This document shows positions 10,001-18,383 of a DNA stretch of 64,000 nt, in pieces. The stretch is from contig CAWAMM010000002.1 of assembly GCA_963783145.1 (NCBI GenBank), positions 620,001 to 684,000 on the forward strand, read 5' to 3'. A program made the position numbers and the translations under genes. A model generated the notes under the pieces. The model did no database searches, was not told the origin of the DNA, and saw only the letters and a program-made list of their open reading frames with translations. Origin of the DNA: DATGKG01 sp963783145. GTDB taxonomy: Bacteria > Desulfobacterota > Binatia > Binatales > Binataceae. The stretch's first letter is position 1; each line of letters begins with the position of its first letter.

Positions 10001-10875
10001 AGGTCCGGACGCGAGCCCTCAATGTGAATCGAGCCGGCGACGTTCGCCTTCGGCGACCAAGGTTGCGCAAATCGGATGATGTCGGCGCTGCCGATGCGGT
10101 TGGCGTCCAGCTTCAAATCCATTTTGAGCGCATCGAGATCGCTGATAGCGCCGGTGAGGGTAAGATGGGAGTCGTGCGTGTCGATCTTCACCAGGTCGAT
10201 GGTCACACCCCGCGAAGAAAGCGCGCTCCGGTAGGTCAGACTGGCGAAGATGTTTCCCGGCGGTAGCTGCGGTCCCGTGATGTGCCCCCACAGGCTGTCC
10301 AATCGGACGCGCACCCCGTCCTTCAAAATGTAGACTGACCCGCCCAGACCGGCATTGTCGAGGGCATAGCTCTGGCCATTCGCAAGCGTCAGATTGACGG
10401 AGCCGCGATCGATGTTCATCTCGCGGATCAGAACCCGAAATGGACTCGTGCCGCGGCCTTGGGCCTCTGTGGCGGGTGGCTCCGACAACGCCTCGATCGC
10501 GTTCCAATGGCCCGCCTCGTCCTGCTTCGCGCTGAGTTGCAGCCCGCTGACATCCACGTGCGTGAGATCGATGGTGTTGTGAAGAAGCGAAAGAATCCCA
10601 TACCCGATCCAGACCCGTTCCAGGTGTGCGATGCGCTCGCCCTGGTAAGTCAGCGTGACATCATCGAGGGTCAGGTCGCGCCAAATCGATCCTTGGATGC
10701 TGCCGATGGCGATTTGTCCCTTGAAGGTCTGCGCCAGAATCGTGTTGGCCTTGTCGCGTACGAGGTCGCGGAACCACTCGGTGTCGGTCGCGATGACTCC
10801 CGCGACGATTGCAACCGCAATCAGCGCGCCCATGGCCATCAAAACGCGCCTGATGATTTTCCAGACGAATTCCAT
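7078..10875 (-). CDS. tamB: Translocation and assembly module inner-membrane protein TamB
   Basis: 1265 residues. One N-terminal membrane anchor (residues about 8-30, VLMAMGALIAVAIVAGVIA) is followed by a very long region of repeated short beta strands, the predicted periplasm-spanning groove of AsmA/TamB proteins. The C-terminal 300 residues form the conserved TamB domain (formerly DUF490): GGKLEVLWGVFKPD, LVGAIHSVRGQIALIGQPLDLQKGTVTF, and the C-terminal stretch ending LNLTWRTQY. TamB spans the periplasm and works with TamA in outer-membrane protein insertion and lipid transport. It begins 9 bases after the tamA stop. Confidence 0.92.
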   Translation of the reverse strand: MEFVWKIIRRVLMAMGALIAVAIVAGVIATDTEWFRDLVRDKANTILAQTFKGQIAIGSIQGSIWRDLTLDDVTLTYQGERIAHLERVWIGYGILSLLHNTIDLTHVDVSGLQLSAKQDEAGHWNAIEALSEPPATEAQGRGTSPFRVLIREMNIDRGSVNLTLANGQSYALDNAGLGGSVYILKDGVRVRLDSLWGHITGPQLPPGNIFASLTYRSALSSRGVTIDLVKIDTHDSHLTLTGAISDLDALKMDLKLDANRIGSADIIRFAQPWSPKANVAGSIHIEGSRPDLHATIAMKAADAKVTGDVHADISQAEPSYRAKLNVADLNPQQLLINSPVSGALNASIRGQGVGISLAGFNGHADLRVARLSAAQWNVGDLIASADVANQVATYEAKITQGQRAGATSRGRIDFRATPKYEIALATNHLDIQKLQNRRLMRTDLNLAAQVKGSGIMLADADASARVDVKPSVVGPAKIDSGAVRASISHGLLRIARASMSAGATNLSAKGQVALAGNHRGDLSYNLKSDDLSPWMTLAGRSGGGKMELSGRASGPFDALTVDGSASITALQTEGVSVGAGKVTYALAAVGNDRMHGRVDAGFDQVHTSVELKSLYFGIDLVRLHPTDARIRVDTWDAQSRNQKLVGEIRLSPNTLDVSLSQLALQLSDGTWQLTQPASFHKDAKQISVENLRMVNAQGELSMQGHAAFRGAQDVSLIVNRFNLADLNPFIANNPAIAGMLSASIRITGTSAAPIVTAHAQIKPLGASGYSLREVDANATYTDAQMVADAEVYQDATHQLIANATLPMQLGWERRFVAYASGGINGRVHSNGLSLAFLNSLSPRAIRNLAGNLSMDVALTGPIRHPQASGGVWLWGGKAKIIPAGVTVDPVNLTLLISPQAIFVQDLNARAKDGSINAWGRVALNDYRPGAMDVVLEMQNWPAINTTEYLAYTAANLRLDGTLEAPKLGGKLEVLWGVFKPDLAFLNSDSLKEDHTIEVVYDGVAPPPPPPAPPSPFAHLFRDLAIDLIAQVHRDTWLKVGSSAAELEGKVRVAKKPDGPLTLVGAIHSVRGQIALIGQPLDLQKGTVTFTGGAEIDPNLDIVAQRQLPQYIVSANIGGTVNKPTLTFSSEPVMSQADILSVLMFGQPTSQLNNSQQASLQSQAATVAGSYAANEIGQSVADALGLKALQFSVESGMASVGTYLTQDVFLSASQNFAPQTPSIPGQATQKATVTYYLTRQISVDTSQGRTSLGNDSQLNLTWRTQY

Positions 10876-10884
10876 TGCCGCCGG

Positions 10885-12738
10885 TTAGAAGAAATTTCCG
10901 ATGCTGAAGTAGACCTGCCACCATGGATCGCCGCGCGGCGCCTGCGACGGAATTCCCAGGTCGAGGCGCAGCGGACCAATCGGCGTTTGATACATCACCG
11001 CGGGGCCGAAGCCGAAACGGATCGGCGTCGGGAAGTGGTAGGGTTGCACCGAGGTTTGCCCGAAGTCGACGAATGCGGCGCCGGCCAGCTTCTCGTAAAT
11101 CGGATGGCGTAATTCCACTGAACCCTCGAAGTCGGTTAATCCGCCGAGCGGATCATTGGACACGCTGAGCGGTCCGAGGCGCCATCGCCCATAGCCGCGC
11201 ACGCTGCCCTCGCCGCCGGGGAAGAAGCGCAGGAAGAGAGGATAATCGTCAGGTTGCCCGAGCGATTCCGCGAGGCCGAACTTGAGCCGGGTCGCCAGCA
11301 CGGTGTTCTTCGCGATGGTGGTGTAGTTTCGGTCCTCGATGGTCGCGCGATAGTACTTGTAGTCGCCGCCCCAAATCGTGCCGCCCTGTTCCGCCACCAG
11401 CGAGAGGATCGAGCCTTGCGTGGGATAGTACTGATCGTCGCTCGTGTTCCACGTCATGCTCACCATCGGGCCGCTGACGATACCCTTGCGGCGCAGGCCG
11501 TCCAGCGCATCGACCACCGTCGAGCTGACATTGTTCAGATTCGCATACATCAGACGATAACCGAGGGTGGTGCTGAGCTGCTCGGTAATACGCCAGGTGA
11601 GCTGCGGGATGATCGCTTCCGAGTTGAGGGTGAAAGTCTGCTCGTCTTCCTGTTGCAGTACCGCGGTAATCGAACCTTCGAGGTCGCGGCTGCCCAGGAA
11701 ATAGGGTTGGCGCAGCGATGCGCTCGCGTAGCTGTTGATGCTCGCGTAACGGATTGTGACCGAGGCCTGACGGCCGTCGCCGAGCCAGTTGTAATCGTTC
11801 CAGGTCACCTGCGCGCCGAAGTCATCCTGGGTGCTGTAGCCGCCGCCGATGCTGATGTCACGGTCAGGGCGCTCCCTCACGTTGAGGTCGATGGGAATTT
11901 CACGCGCCGCGCTCTCGAGGTCGGGATTGAAGGTGACCGCGCTGAACAAACGAAGATTCAGCAACCGGGTGCGGGTGTCATCGATCGCCTTATTGGAATA
12001 TTCCTCGCCTTCCTTGTAGGTGAGCTCGCGCATGATGATCCCGGCGGCGACTTTCTTGTTCCCTCGCAAACGGGTCTTGCCGAAGTAGGCCTTGGCGCCG
12101 ACGTTGACCGTGTAGAAAATCTTCGCGGTATCTCTGATGACGTCGACCTGCGCACGCCGCCGCGCCTTGGTCCTCGCATAGCCGGCGTTGACGAAGAACA
12201 GCCGCAGGATTTGCTGACCGCTCTCATATGGCGACTGATTGAAAATCTCGCCTCGATGAAGCGGGAGCTTGGTCATCGGCGCGCTGCCCGGGGGCGGATG
12301 ATATCCGTCGACGCTTATGTCGATATCGGCGATCCTGATCGGCTGCCCCTCGACCAGATGCAGTTGGACGTCGACCAGATGGTCTTTTCTTTCGACGGTG
12401 GTGGTGAGGTCGTAGGTCAGGCGCAGATGGTAGTAGCCATGCGCTTGATAAAAAATCCGCAGCCGCTTCAAATCATTGGTGAAAGTGGTCGGCTCGAACT
12501 CGGGCCGAGCCTTCCACGGAGTGTAGAAGGGCCGCGGCTTGGTCCGCATGACCGCCTGCAGGTCGGAATCGGCGAAGAGCTGATTGCCGGAAAACGAAAT
12601 CGCGCTGACCTTCCAATGTTGCGACGGATCGAGGTCGTCGATCGTGAGCGCATAGACGGCGGGACCTAGAGATATTGCGAGCAGAAACAGCAGAGCGACG
12701 GAAATTCGTATGGCGCAATCGTTCAGGCTGGATGACAT
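10885..12738 (-). CDS. tamA: Outer-membrane protein TamA (BamA/Omp85 family)
   Basis: 617 residues from ATG 12738, where a normal signal peptide begins (MSSSLNDCAIRISVALLFLLA, cut near VYA-LT); the frame is open to 12813 but without a sensible leader. Three POTRA-like modules (residues about 35-280: WKVSAISFSGNQLF, GQPIRIADIDISVDGY, RLRGNKKVAAGIIMRELTYKEGEEYS) precede a 16-strand Omp85 barrel with the GxGxY-type strand DISIGGGYSTQDDFG and the conserved loop motif GGEGSVRGYGRW. It ends in YFSIGNFF, the terminal aromatic barrel signal. It is the first gene of the operon with tamB. Confidence 0.9.
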   Translation of the reverse strand: MSSSLNDCAIRISVALLFLLAISLGPAVYALTIDDLDPSQHWKVSAISFSGNQLFADSDLQAVMRTKPRPFYTPWKARPEFEPTTFTNDLKRLRIFYQAHGYYHLRLTYDLTTTVERKDHLVDVQLHLVEGQPIRIADIDISVDGYHPPPGSAPMTKLPLHRGEIFNQSPYESGQQILRLFFVNAGYARTKARRRAQVDVIRDTAKIFYTVNVGAKAYFGKTRLRGNKKVAAGIIMRELTYKEGEEYSNKAIDDTRTRLLNLRLFSAVTFNPDLESAAREIPIDLNVRERPDRDISIGGGYSTQDDFGAQVTWNDYNWLGDGRQASVTIRYASINSYASASLRQPYFLGSRDLEGSITAVLQQEDEQTFTLNSEAIIPQLTWRITEQLSTTLGYRLMYANLNNVSSTVVDALDGLRRKGIVSGPMVSMTWNTSDDQYYPTQGSILSLVAEQGGTIWGGDYKYYRATIEDRNYTTIAKNTVLATRLKFGLAESLGQPDDYPLFLRFFPGGEGSVRGYGRWRLGPLSVSNDPLGGLTDFEGSVELRHPIYEKLAGAAFVDFGQTSVQPYHFPTPIRFGFGPAVMYQTPIGPLRLDLGIPSQAPRGDPWWQVYFSIGNFF

Positions 12739-12931
12739 GAATTCCGGTCGCCGAAGTCGAGATCTGCGGAGCTGACTGAATCCGTTCGAGGCTGAGAGAC
12801 AAGACAGCCGCACTCAACCAATAGTATCCGCGCGCCGTGAGCAGGGAAATGCAGCGAGCCTGATCCTGCGAGATCCGGTGGCCGCGCCGGTTTGCGATGC
12901 GATATGGTAAGGCAATTTTCCGTAGGGGCTT

Positions 12932-13942
12932 ATGATGCAGCAACGACTTGGAATCACACTTCCTCTCGACCCGTTCATCAATCGCCGCATCGGCGAACTG
13001 GTAAAACTCGCCGATCAGTGCGGGTATACCGACGGCTGGTCGTTCGAAGCCAACAGCTGCGACGCCTTCTCGCCGATCGCCGCGATGGCGATGCTTTCGC
13101 CGAAGCTGCGCTTCGGGACCGCGATCGTACCGATTTACACGCGTTCGGCGGCGCTGATCGCGATGTCGGCGGCCACCGTCCAGAATCTTTCGGGCGGGCG
13201 TTTCGTGCTCGGGCTCGGCATCTCGTCGCCGACCATTGTGCAGCAATGGATGAGCGTGCCCTACGTGAAAACCCATACCCGCACCCGCGAGACCGTCGCG
13301 GCGGTCCGCGCCATCATGAAGGGCGAGAAATATACCCACGTCGGCAAAACCATGAACATCAATGGATTTCGCATGGACCTTTTGATGGACGTTGCGCCTC
13401 CGCCGATTTACCTCGGCGCGCAAGGAGCGGCGATGTGCCGGATGGCGGGCGAGATCGGCGATGGTCTCATCACTAACTTCGTAACCACCGACTCGCTTCC
13501 CGCGATGATCGAGCATACCCGTGAAGGAATGCGCTCGGTCGGCAAAGATCCCTCGCAGCTCGATGTCGTATGTCGCATCAATGTCGCGGTGGGCGAAGAC
13601 GCCGCCACCGCGCGCTCCCTCTTCAAGCGCAATCTTGCCGCCTACATCACGGTTCCCGGCTACAACAAGTTCTTCAAGGAAATCGGCTACGAGAACGAGG
13701 CCGGCAAGGCGATGGAATTATGGAATCGTGGCGAGCGCAAGCAGGCGCTGGAATCGCTCCCGGACGAGATGGTGGAAAAGATCTACGTCTTCGGTGAGGC
13801 GAAAGCGTGCCGCATGCGTATCGATGAGTTCTTCAAAGCGGGCGTCACGACGACGGCGTTGCAGTTCATTTCCTTTGCGCAGAAACCTGAAGAACGCGGC
13901 GCTCGACTGCTGAAGGCGTTGAAGGATTTTGCCGACGCGTAG
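12932..13942 (+). CDS. LLM class F420-dependent oxidoreductase
   Basis: 336 residues of the bacterial luciferase-like TIM barrel. Diagnostic parts are RRIGELVKLADQCGYTDGWSFE, LRFGTAIVPIYTRSAALIAMSAATVQNLSGGRFVLGLG and PPPIYLGAQGAAMCRMAGEIGDGLI. The last segment and the glycine-rich loop form the flavin or F420 phosphate site. This branch usually uses F420 rather than FMN; the substrate is unknown. Two ATG codons in a row (12932, 12935) follow AGGGG (12924-12928). It is divergent from tamA across about 190 bases. Confidence 0.87.
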   Translation: MMQQRLGITLPLDPFINRRIGELVKLADQCGYTDGWSFEANSCDAFSPIAAMAMLSPKLRFGTAIVPIYTRSAALIAMSAATVQNLSGGRFVLGLGISSPTIVQQWMSVPYVKTHTRTRETVAAVRAIMKGEKYTHVGKTMNINGFRMDLLMDVAPPPIYLGAQGAAMCRMAGEIGDGLITNFVTTDSLPAMIEHTREGMRSVGKDPSQLDVVCRINVAVGEDAATARSLFKRNLAAYITVPGYNKFFKEIGYENEAGKAMELWNRGERKQALESLPDEMVEKIYVFGEAKACRMRIDEFFKAGVTTTALQFISFAQKPEERGARLLKALKDFADA

Positions 13943-13968
13943 CCCGGGTTAGGCGGATTCGGCCGGGT

Positions 13969-14709
13969 TCATGCTGGATTCGGAATATTGGTGGCTCCTG
14001 CCCACAAACAATTTCCGTTGGCGTCGCGATACCAGAACGGGTTGCCCGCGACTCGCTCTCCCGCCGATGTATAGTCAGTGGCGTTGAACGCCGCGCCCTT
14101 GCTCATCACGGAAACGATCGGCGCGGCCGTACTGGGCGTTGCGCGGCGCAAGTTCGAGTCGCGAAGAACCACCAGCCCGTTCGGAACCGGTGGCTTGGCC
14201 GGGACCACGCCGCCGAGCAACTGCGCGCCGATGTCGATCTTGTCGCCCGGGCATGGTTTGGAGGCACGAATCTGATGGTGCTTGATTACATGATCGACGT
14301 CGCGTCGAATGCCCCATCGCGCCGCGACCTCGGCGATCAGAGCCGCGCTGGTGCTGATCTGAACCGGAGTCCACATGTCCGTCGCAAAGCCTTCATGCTC
14401 GATTCCAATGGTGTAATAGTTCGGGTTGATATTGGGTCCAGGGTTGGCTCCCGGCTCCATTAGAGCCCAGGTCGGACGATCGACCGTCCCGGCATGAAAG
14501 GCGGTATCGGTCTCCGCGACATACTGATGAACCTCGCCGTTTTTACCGACCCCATAGTGAGCGGAAACCTGGGATCTTGGATTATTAAACCAGGCATCGG
14601 TGCCTCGCAAATAGCCGTCCATTATGTGGATCACGATCGCCATGGGCGTCTGGCCCCGGCGGCCGCTGCGGAAATTGGCTGAAGCGCATCCTGTCCAAAG
14701 TTTTTCCAT
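13969..14709 (-). CDS. N-acetylmuramoyl-L-alanine amidase with C-terminal SH3-like domain
   Basis: 246 residues from ATG 14709. An Amidase_2 (AmpD/PGRP) domain covers residues about 20-165, with zinc ligands visible as His in IVIHIMDG, His in KHHQIRASKPCPGDK and the Cys of CPGD. Conserved signatures SAHYGVGKNGEVHQYV and TIGIEHEG are present. After a proline linker comes a bacterial SH3-like domain (GLVVLRDSNLRRATPSTAAPIV...FWYRDANGN). It hydrolyses the amide bond between MurNAc and the stem peptide. No signal peptide is seen, so it is either cytoplasmic, like AmpD, or released by another route, like phage endolysins. It starts 13 bases after the membrane gene upstream. Confidence 0.87.
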   Translation of the reverse strand: MEKLWTGCASANFRSGRRGQTPMAIVIHIMDGYLRGTDAWFNNPRSQVSAHYGVGKNGEVHQYVAETDTAFHAGTVDRPTWALMEPGANPGPNINPNYYTIGIEHEGFATDMWTPVQISTSAALIAEVAARWGIRRDVDHVIKHHQIRASKPCPGDKIDIGAQLLGGVVPAKPPVPNGLVVLRDSNLRRATPSTAAPIVSVMSKGAAFNATDYTSAGERVAGNPFWYRDANGNCLWAGATNIPNPA

Positions 14710-14722
14710 GGAGGTTCCCCCG

Positions 14723-15904
14723 CTAGCCCACCGCGCCGAGGTTGCCGCGCTCGCCCGGCAATGCCACTGCTGCGGTTGAAGGCACCGCCGGGGCGGGCGT
14801 TCCGTCGGGCGGAGGAGGTCCCGTGACCCCTTCGCTCTGGCGCGCGACGCGCTGCGCATCGTCCTTGTCGGCGATTGCCGATCGCATTCGCAGCAGAGTT
14901 TTAAGCGAGTTGTACCAGAATGGCGCGCCGAGGCTGAGCAGGAAAGCGGAGAGAAGGATCCCAGGGAGTTTAGCCGCATTAAATTGGCGGCTCCAGGCGC
15001 TGAAGGCCGCGCCGATCGGTGTGAGCAACTCGTCGATCAAGCTGATGTTGAGATGTGTCTCCTGCTGGGCTGCTCCAGCCGGCGGTGCAGGCGCGCCCCA
15101 TGGGAGCACTATCAGGCCTTCAGTAGCGAGCTCTTGAATCTGTTTCAATTCTTCGTCTGGCGAGGCATTCGGGGTCGCGGCCTGCTGCTTTGCGATCGCA
15201 TCCGCAGCCTCGCTCACGAGTTGTTGTCTTATCGCATCATTGGTCCACAATGTGTTCAAGAGATTGACGGTGTCGAGTTGCAACGCCAGCGCCAAAATCA
15301 ATCCGCACGCGAAGGTAATAGCTCGCGCGCTGGTAGTGAAGCGCTCCGATACACGATCGATGGTTTGATCAAACCATCCGTTGATTTTTCCGACGAAGCT
15401 ATTTTTCGCTACCTGCAGAATCGCCATATCGGCGCGAACGTTGCTGGCCAGTTCAGGATTAGACTCTTCGAGCGAGAGCGCGACGGTGCGGATGTTTTCC
15501 AATGTGTTGTCGACGTTTTCAATTCCACTTTTTTCGAGCGCTTTTTTCAGCGCGACATGAGCTTTTTCTTCGGCTTTGTCCCAGGGGTCGGCGGAGGCCA
15601 ATTCCAGCAAGATCCTGGTCAATTCATCCCGATGGATGATCGTACCCAATCTAGTCTTGAAAAAAGGAATAATTGGCTTCCCGCCAATCAACGGATGTTT
15701 CAAGACCGCGTCGGCGACACTTCCCGCGACGGCTCCCTGGAGTCCCGGATCAAGGTGCGAAATAAGTTCCCGCAGCCCGATCTTCAGGTTGCGGCCATGC
15801 GAATTGACTGCCGTCGTGACGAACTGGGTCAGCAGGGTAACTACCATGCTGACAATCAGCATCACCAGGGAAATTCCGATAAGCACGTCAAGCGATTTGA
15901 GCAT
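14723..15904 (-). CDS. Uncharacterised membrane protein of the SLGAPFW family
   Basis: 393 residues, function unknown. An N-terminal helix (residues 8-32) is followed by GRNLKIGLRELISHL, a long helical charged region of about 130 residues, a central membrane helix (TFACGLILALALQLDTVNLL), a proline-rich stretch, and a last hydrophobic segment LPGILLSAFLLSLGAPFWYNSLKTLLRMRS. The combination of an N-terminal helix plus a RxRxLxxGL motif and a C-terminal SLGAPFWxxxLxxLLxxRS is one I recognise from many unannotated bacterial membrane proteins. The tail is Pro/Ala-rich. It is translated just before the peptidoglycan amidase, so the two may act together at the envelope. Confidence 0.7.
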   Translation of the reverse strand: MLKSLDVLIGISLVMLIVSMVVTLLTQFVTTAVNSHGRNLKIGLRELISHLDPGLQGAVAGSVADAVLKHPLIGGKPIIPFFKTRLGTIIHRDELTRILLELASADPWDKAEEKAHVALKKALEKSGIENVDNTLENIRTVALSLEESNPELASNVRADMAILQVAKNSFVGKINGWFDQTIDRVSERFTTSARAITFACGLILALALQLDTVNLLNTLWTNDAIRQQLVSEAADAIAKQQAATPNASPDEELKQIQELATEGLIVLPWGAPAPPAGAAQQETHLNISLIDELLTPIGAAFSAWSRQFNAAKLPGILLSAFLLSLGAPFWYNSLKTLLRMRSAIADKDDAQRVARQSEGVTGPPPPDGTPAPAVPSTAAVALPGERGNLGAVG

Positions 15905-16013
15905 GGTACCCCCGCATGCACGGCCGATCCGACTTCAAGTGAGCGAGGGTTAGCAATGCGCCACGACTAATTCAAGACTCCGAGTGAGCATCGTGTCGAA
16001 GGATCCGGTAAAG

Positions 16014-16052
16014 AAACGGGCGCCCGGTGCTGACCGCCGGACGCCCGTTTTT
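16014..16052 (-). terminator. Rho-independent terminator for the 16075-16767 gene
   Basis: A 9-bp stem AAACGGGCG / CGCCCGTTT (16014-16022 and 16042-16050), extended inside by CC/GG pairs, has a T-rich stretch on both sides (TTTCTTT on the minus strand). It lies just past the stop of the minus-strand exported-protein gene. Confidence 0.7.
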
Positions 16053-16074
16053 ATCGATGACTCCGAAGGCGAGG

Positions 16075-16767
16075 TTAGGGGATGAAGTTACGCATTAGCG
16101 GACCGGCAAGGGCGTTCAGATTGGAGTTCCCGTACCCGTTGCCATAGCTGCTCGCGTAGGGCTGGTCGAAAGAACCGGCCCGGCCGTATCCGCCGCGATT
16201 GCGGGTGGTGGCGATGTTTTTGTTCAGCGCGACGACGTCGTTGTTGAGGTGCTTCGCGCGAACACGGTTACCGGCGCGGAGTGCCTGCTGATATAAAACC
16301 TGCGCATTGTCACGTCGCTGGATCATATTCGCGAGACCGCCGGGCATTGCCGCACCATAGTTCGGGAGCGCGCCATTGTAGGCTTGCGGATAGTAGGAAG
16401 GCGCGGCGTTGTAGGGTTGCGGATAGTAGGACGGCGCGGCGTTGTAAGGCTGCGGATAGTAGCCCTGCGAATAGTTGTTGTTAGAATACGCGTTGTATGG
16501 CGCGGCGATCGGACAATTGGGAGCCGCCGCTGCCGGAGCATAGCCGCCACGATAGCCGTTCCTCCAGGCTTGGCCGTTGCGCCACCGCCAGTCATTCGCC
16601 GCCATCCGTGGCGCATAGTTCGCCTGTGGTACCAATGCGTGCCGGTAGGAATTATACGCCGGGGCCGCTCCGCGGTTACGCCAGTAGTCATGTGCTGACG
16701 CCGTGATCGGCATCGCCAGTAGCGTAACCCCGAGCATCGCCGATACCACGCCTCGATTGATTTTCAT
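16075..16767 (-). CDS. Exported Tyr/Pro/Asn-rich repeat protein
   Basis: 230 residues from ATG 16767, which is 8 bases after GGAGG (16776-16780); an ATG at 16773 is too close. A clear Sec signal peptide (MKINRGVVSAMLGVTLLAM, cut near ITASA-HD) leads into an Asn/Tyr/Arg-rich region. Residues about 100-140 hold three near-identical copies of the unit PYNAAPSYYPQ, plus a degenerate fourth. A helical segment follows (NMIQRRDNAQVLYQQALRAGNRVRAKHLNNDVVALNKNI in pieces), then a Gly/Tyr/Ser-rich tail. The protein is predicted to be periplasmic or cell-surface; no enzymatic motif is seen and I do not recognise the family. Confidence 0.7.
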   Translation of the reverse strand: MKINRGVVSAMLGVTLLAMPITASAHDYWRNRGAAPAYNSYRHALVPQANYAPRMAANDWRWRNGQAWRNGYRGGYAPAAAAPNCPIAAPYNAYSNNNYSQGYYPQPYNAAPSYYPQPYNAAPSYYPQAYNGALPNYGAAMPGGLANMIQRRDNAQVLYQQALRAGNRVRAKHLNNDVVALNKNIATTRNRGGYGRAGSFDQPYASSYGNGYGNSNLNALAGPLMRNFIP

Positions 16768-16922
16768 TGCCATCGCCTCCTGCTCCCTTAATACGCATAA
16801 GGAATGCCGCAGTTTCGCATAAGCAAATCTGGGCATTTTCAATGCGCTTGGAGCATTAGACGCGGCCGGCGATGAATTCGTTTACTGAAGGAGTGTTAGG
16901 CTAACCCAAAGCGTCGATTGGG

Positions 16923-17201
16923 TCATACGAAGGTGCGTCGCGCGAGCCAGTACATCGTGGCGCCGACGACCGCATACGCCGCGATGCCTTCCAGGAGGCT
17001 CGCGCCGCTGGTGACGAGGAAAACTGCTACCATAAGTACTGTGCCGATGATTGCCACGACCTGCTCGATGCGGCGTTCGCGGGCGCGCATTTTCGCGACG
17101 TGCTCGCTGATCGCGGCGCCGCAATTGGGGCATACGCCGCCGCGCTTGACCACCAGGTCGGCGGCGCATTCGGGGCATTCGATTTTGGTCCGCAGCGGCA
17201 T
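16923..17201 (-). CDS. Small zinc-ribbon membrane protein
   Basis: 92 residues. Two CxxC pairs (CPECAADLVVKRGGVCPNCG) form a zinc ribbon at residues 9-27. A short charged coiled region (EHVAKMRARERRIEQVV) and two membrane helices (residues about 48-85) follow. Such proteins are common and usually uncharacterised. The start is 3 bases after the stop of the methyltransferase gene, so it is likely cotranscribed with it. Confidence 0.75.
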   Translation of the reverse strand: MPLRTKIECPECAADLVVKRGGVCPNCGAAISEHVAKMRARERRIEQVVAIIGTVLMVAVFLVTSGASLLEGIAAYAVVGATMYWLARRTFV

Positions 17202-17204
17202 CGA

Positions 17205-17972
17205 CTAGCTGGCTGGCGTCATCGGACGCGTCTCGATCACGCAGTGCATCGGAAATTTCTCGAGTGCCCGGCCGCTATCCGACTGCGTGAGGAACTCGCT
17301 GGTCGGCTCGGGCTCCTCGAGCATCGTCACCGCCATCCCCGCATCGCGAATCGCGCGGAAGTACCAGGAGAGCGGCCGATGGTACGCGAGCATCTCGTAT
17401 TCTTCGCGCATGCTCCATCGTAGCCATTCTGAAAACACCTCGCGATAGCGTTGGAGCCGAAGCGAAATTATCGGCCCGATGCCGAAGCCCCATTCGGTTT
17501 GGAACGACGATGCGTGCGGGATGTCGAAGCATGGATGCGAGAGCAGCATCACGCATCGCCCGGTGCGCTTCACCACCCGCCCCATTTCCTTAATCGCCCC
17601 GGCCGCGTCGGGCATGTCCATCAAAGCCATACAGGTGGTGACGAGGTCGAACGAGTTGGCCTTGAAGATGGAGAGATCGGCCGCGTCCGATGCGTGATAG
17701 GTCGCGCCCAGCGGATTTTTGGCCTCGCGCGCTTTCGCGAGCTCGATGATCGGCGCGGAGCCGTCGGTACCGGTCACGCGATTTTCCATCCGCGCGAGGA
17801 TCCGCACGAGGCTGCCATTGCCGCATCCCACATCGAGGATTTCGCGTCCGGTAACTTGGCCGATCACTTTGAGGATGCCGGGGTAAATCAGCGTGCGATG
17901 CCACAGGTCGCCCTCATCGCCCTGACTCTCGTCGAACCAGGCCGCAAGCGTCGGCCATTCGCGTCGTTGCAT
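17205..17972 (-). CDS. Class I SAM-dependent methyltransferase
   Basis: 255 residues from ATG 17972 (GAGG about 10 bases upstream). The SAM-binding motif I ILDVGCGNGSLVRILA is at about residue 45, motif II/acidic loop VTGTDGSAPIIELAKA follows, and post-motifs FDLVTTCMALMDMPD and VVKRTGRCVMLLSHPCFD complete the fold. This matches the Methyltransf_11 / UbiE-like group acting on small molecules. The substrate cannot be told. The gene ends 3 bases before the zinc-ribbon gene. The long inverted repeat at 18004-18383 lies directly upstream. Confidence 0.85.
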   Translation of the reverse strand: MQRREWPTLAAWFDESQGDEGDLWHRTLIYPGILKVIGQVTGREILDVGCGNGSLVRILARMENRVTGTDGSAPIIELAKAREAKNPLGATYHASDAADLSIFKANSFDLVTTCMALMDMPDAAGAIKEMGRVVKRTGRCVMLLSHPCFDIPHASSFQTEWGFGIGPIISLRLQRYREVFSEWLRWSMREEYEMLAYHRPLSWYFRAIRDAGMAVTMLEEPEPTSEFLTQSDSGRALEKFPMHCVIETRPMTPAS

Positions 17973-18003
17973 GAAAATAACCTCATCGGGCCGTGTTGAG
18001 GAA

Positions 18004-18383
18004 CCAGACAAAACACCAAGACACCAAGGTAGGACAAGTGGCACTCGCATCGTAGGCGCGAGATCAAGGGTCCGTGGCGGAAGAGCAGACATCAGATGCG
18101 GGCCGCAGCGGCCCTCCTCGAACACCAAGGTAAGATCAAGAAGACAATTCCAGAGTGAGTTTCAATGAATTCAGCCGGCCAAGCTTTCGTATCTGTCTGT
18201 TCTGGATGTCGGCCGGTAGTCGCGCTTCCGGAAGAATTCTTTTCTTCTTGATCTTCACTTGGTGTACGAAGAGGGCCGTTGCGGCCCGCATCTGATGTCT
18301 GCTCCTGGGCCGCGATTCCTTGATCCAACGCCTACCCTGCGAATGCCGCTTATCCTACCTTGGTGCCTTGGTGTTTTGTCTGG
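18004..18383. repeat. Large imperfect inverted repeat, two arms of about 140 bp
   Basis: The left arm (18004-18144) and the complement of the right arm (18242-18383) share long matching runs: CCAGACAAAACACCAAG at the outer ends, GAGCAGACATCAGATGCGGG, and GATCAAGAAGA at the inner ends. The arms are roughly 80 percent alike by eye, with a loop of about 100 bases. Each arm contains a small palindrome (GGGCCGCAGCGGCCC on the left, GGGCCGTTGCGGCCC on the right). The right arm overlaps the last 11 codons of the acyl-CoA synthetase gene. No transposase is present. Two inverted copies of a short dispersed element is the simplest reading. Confidence 0.85.
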
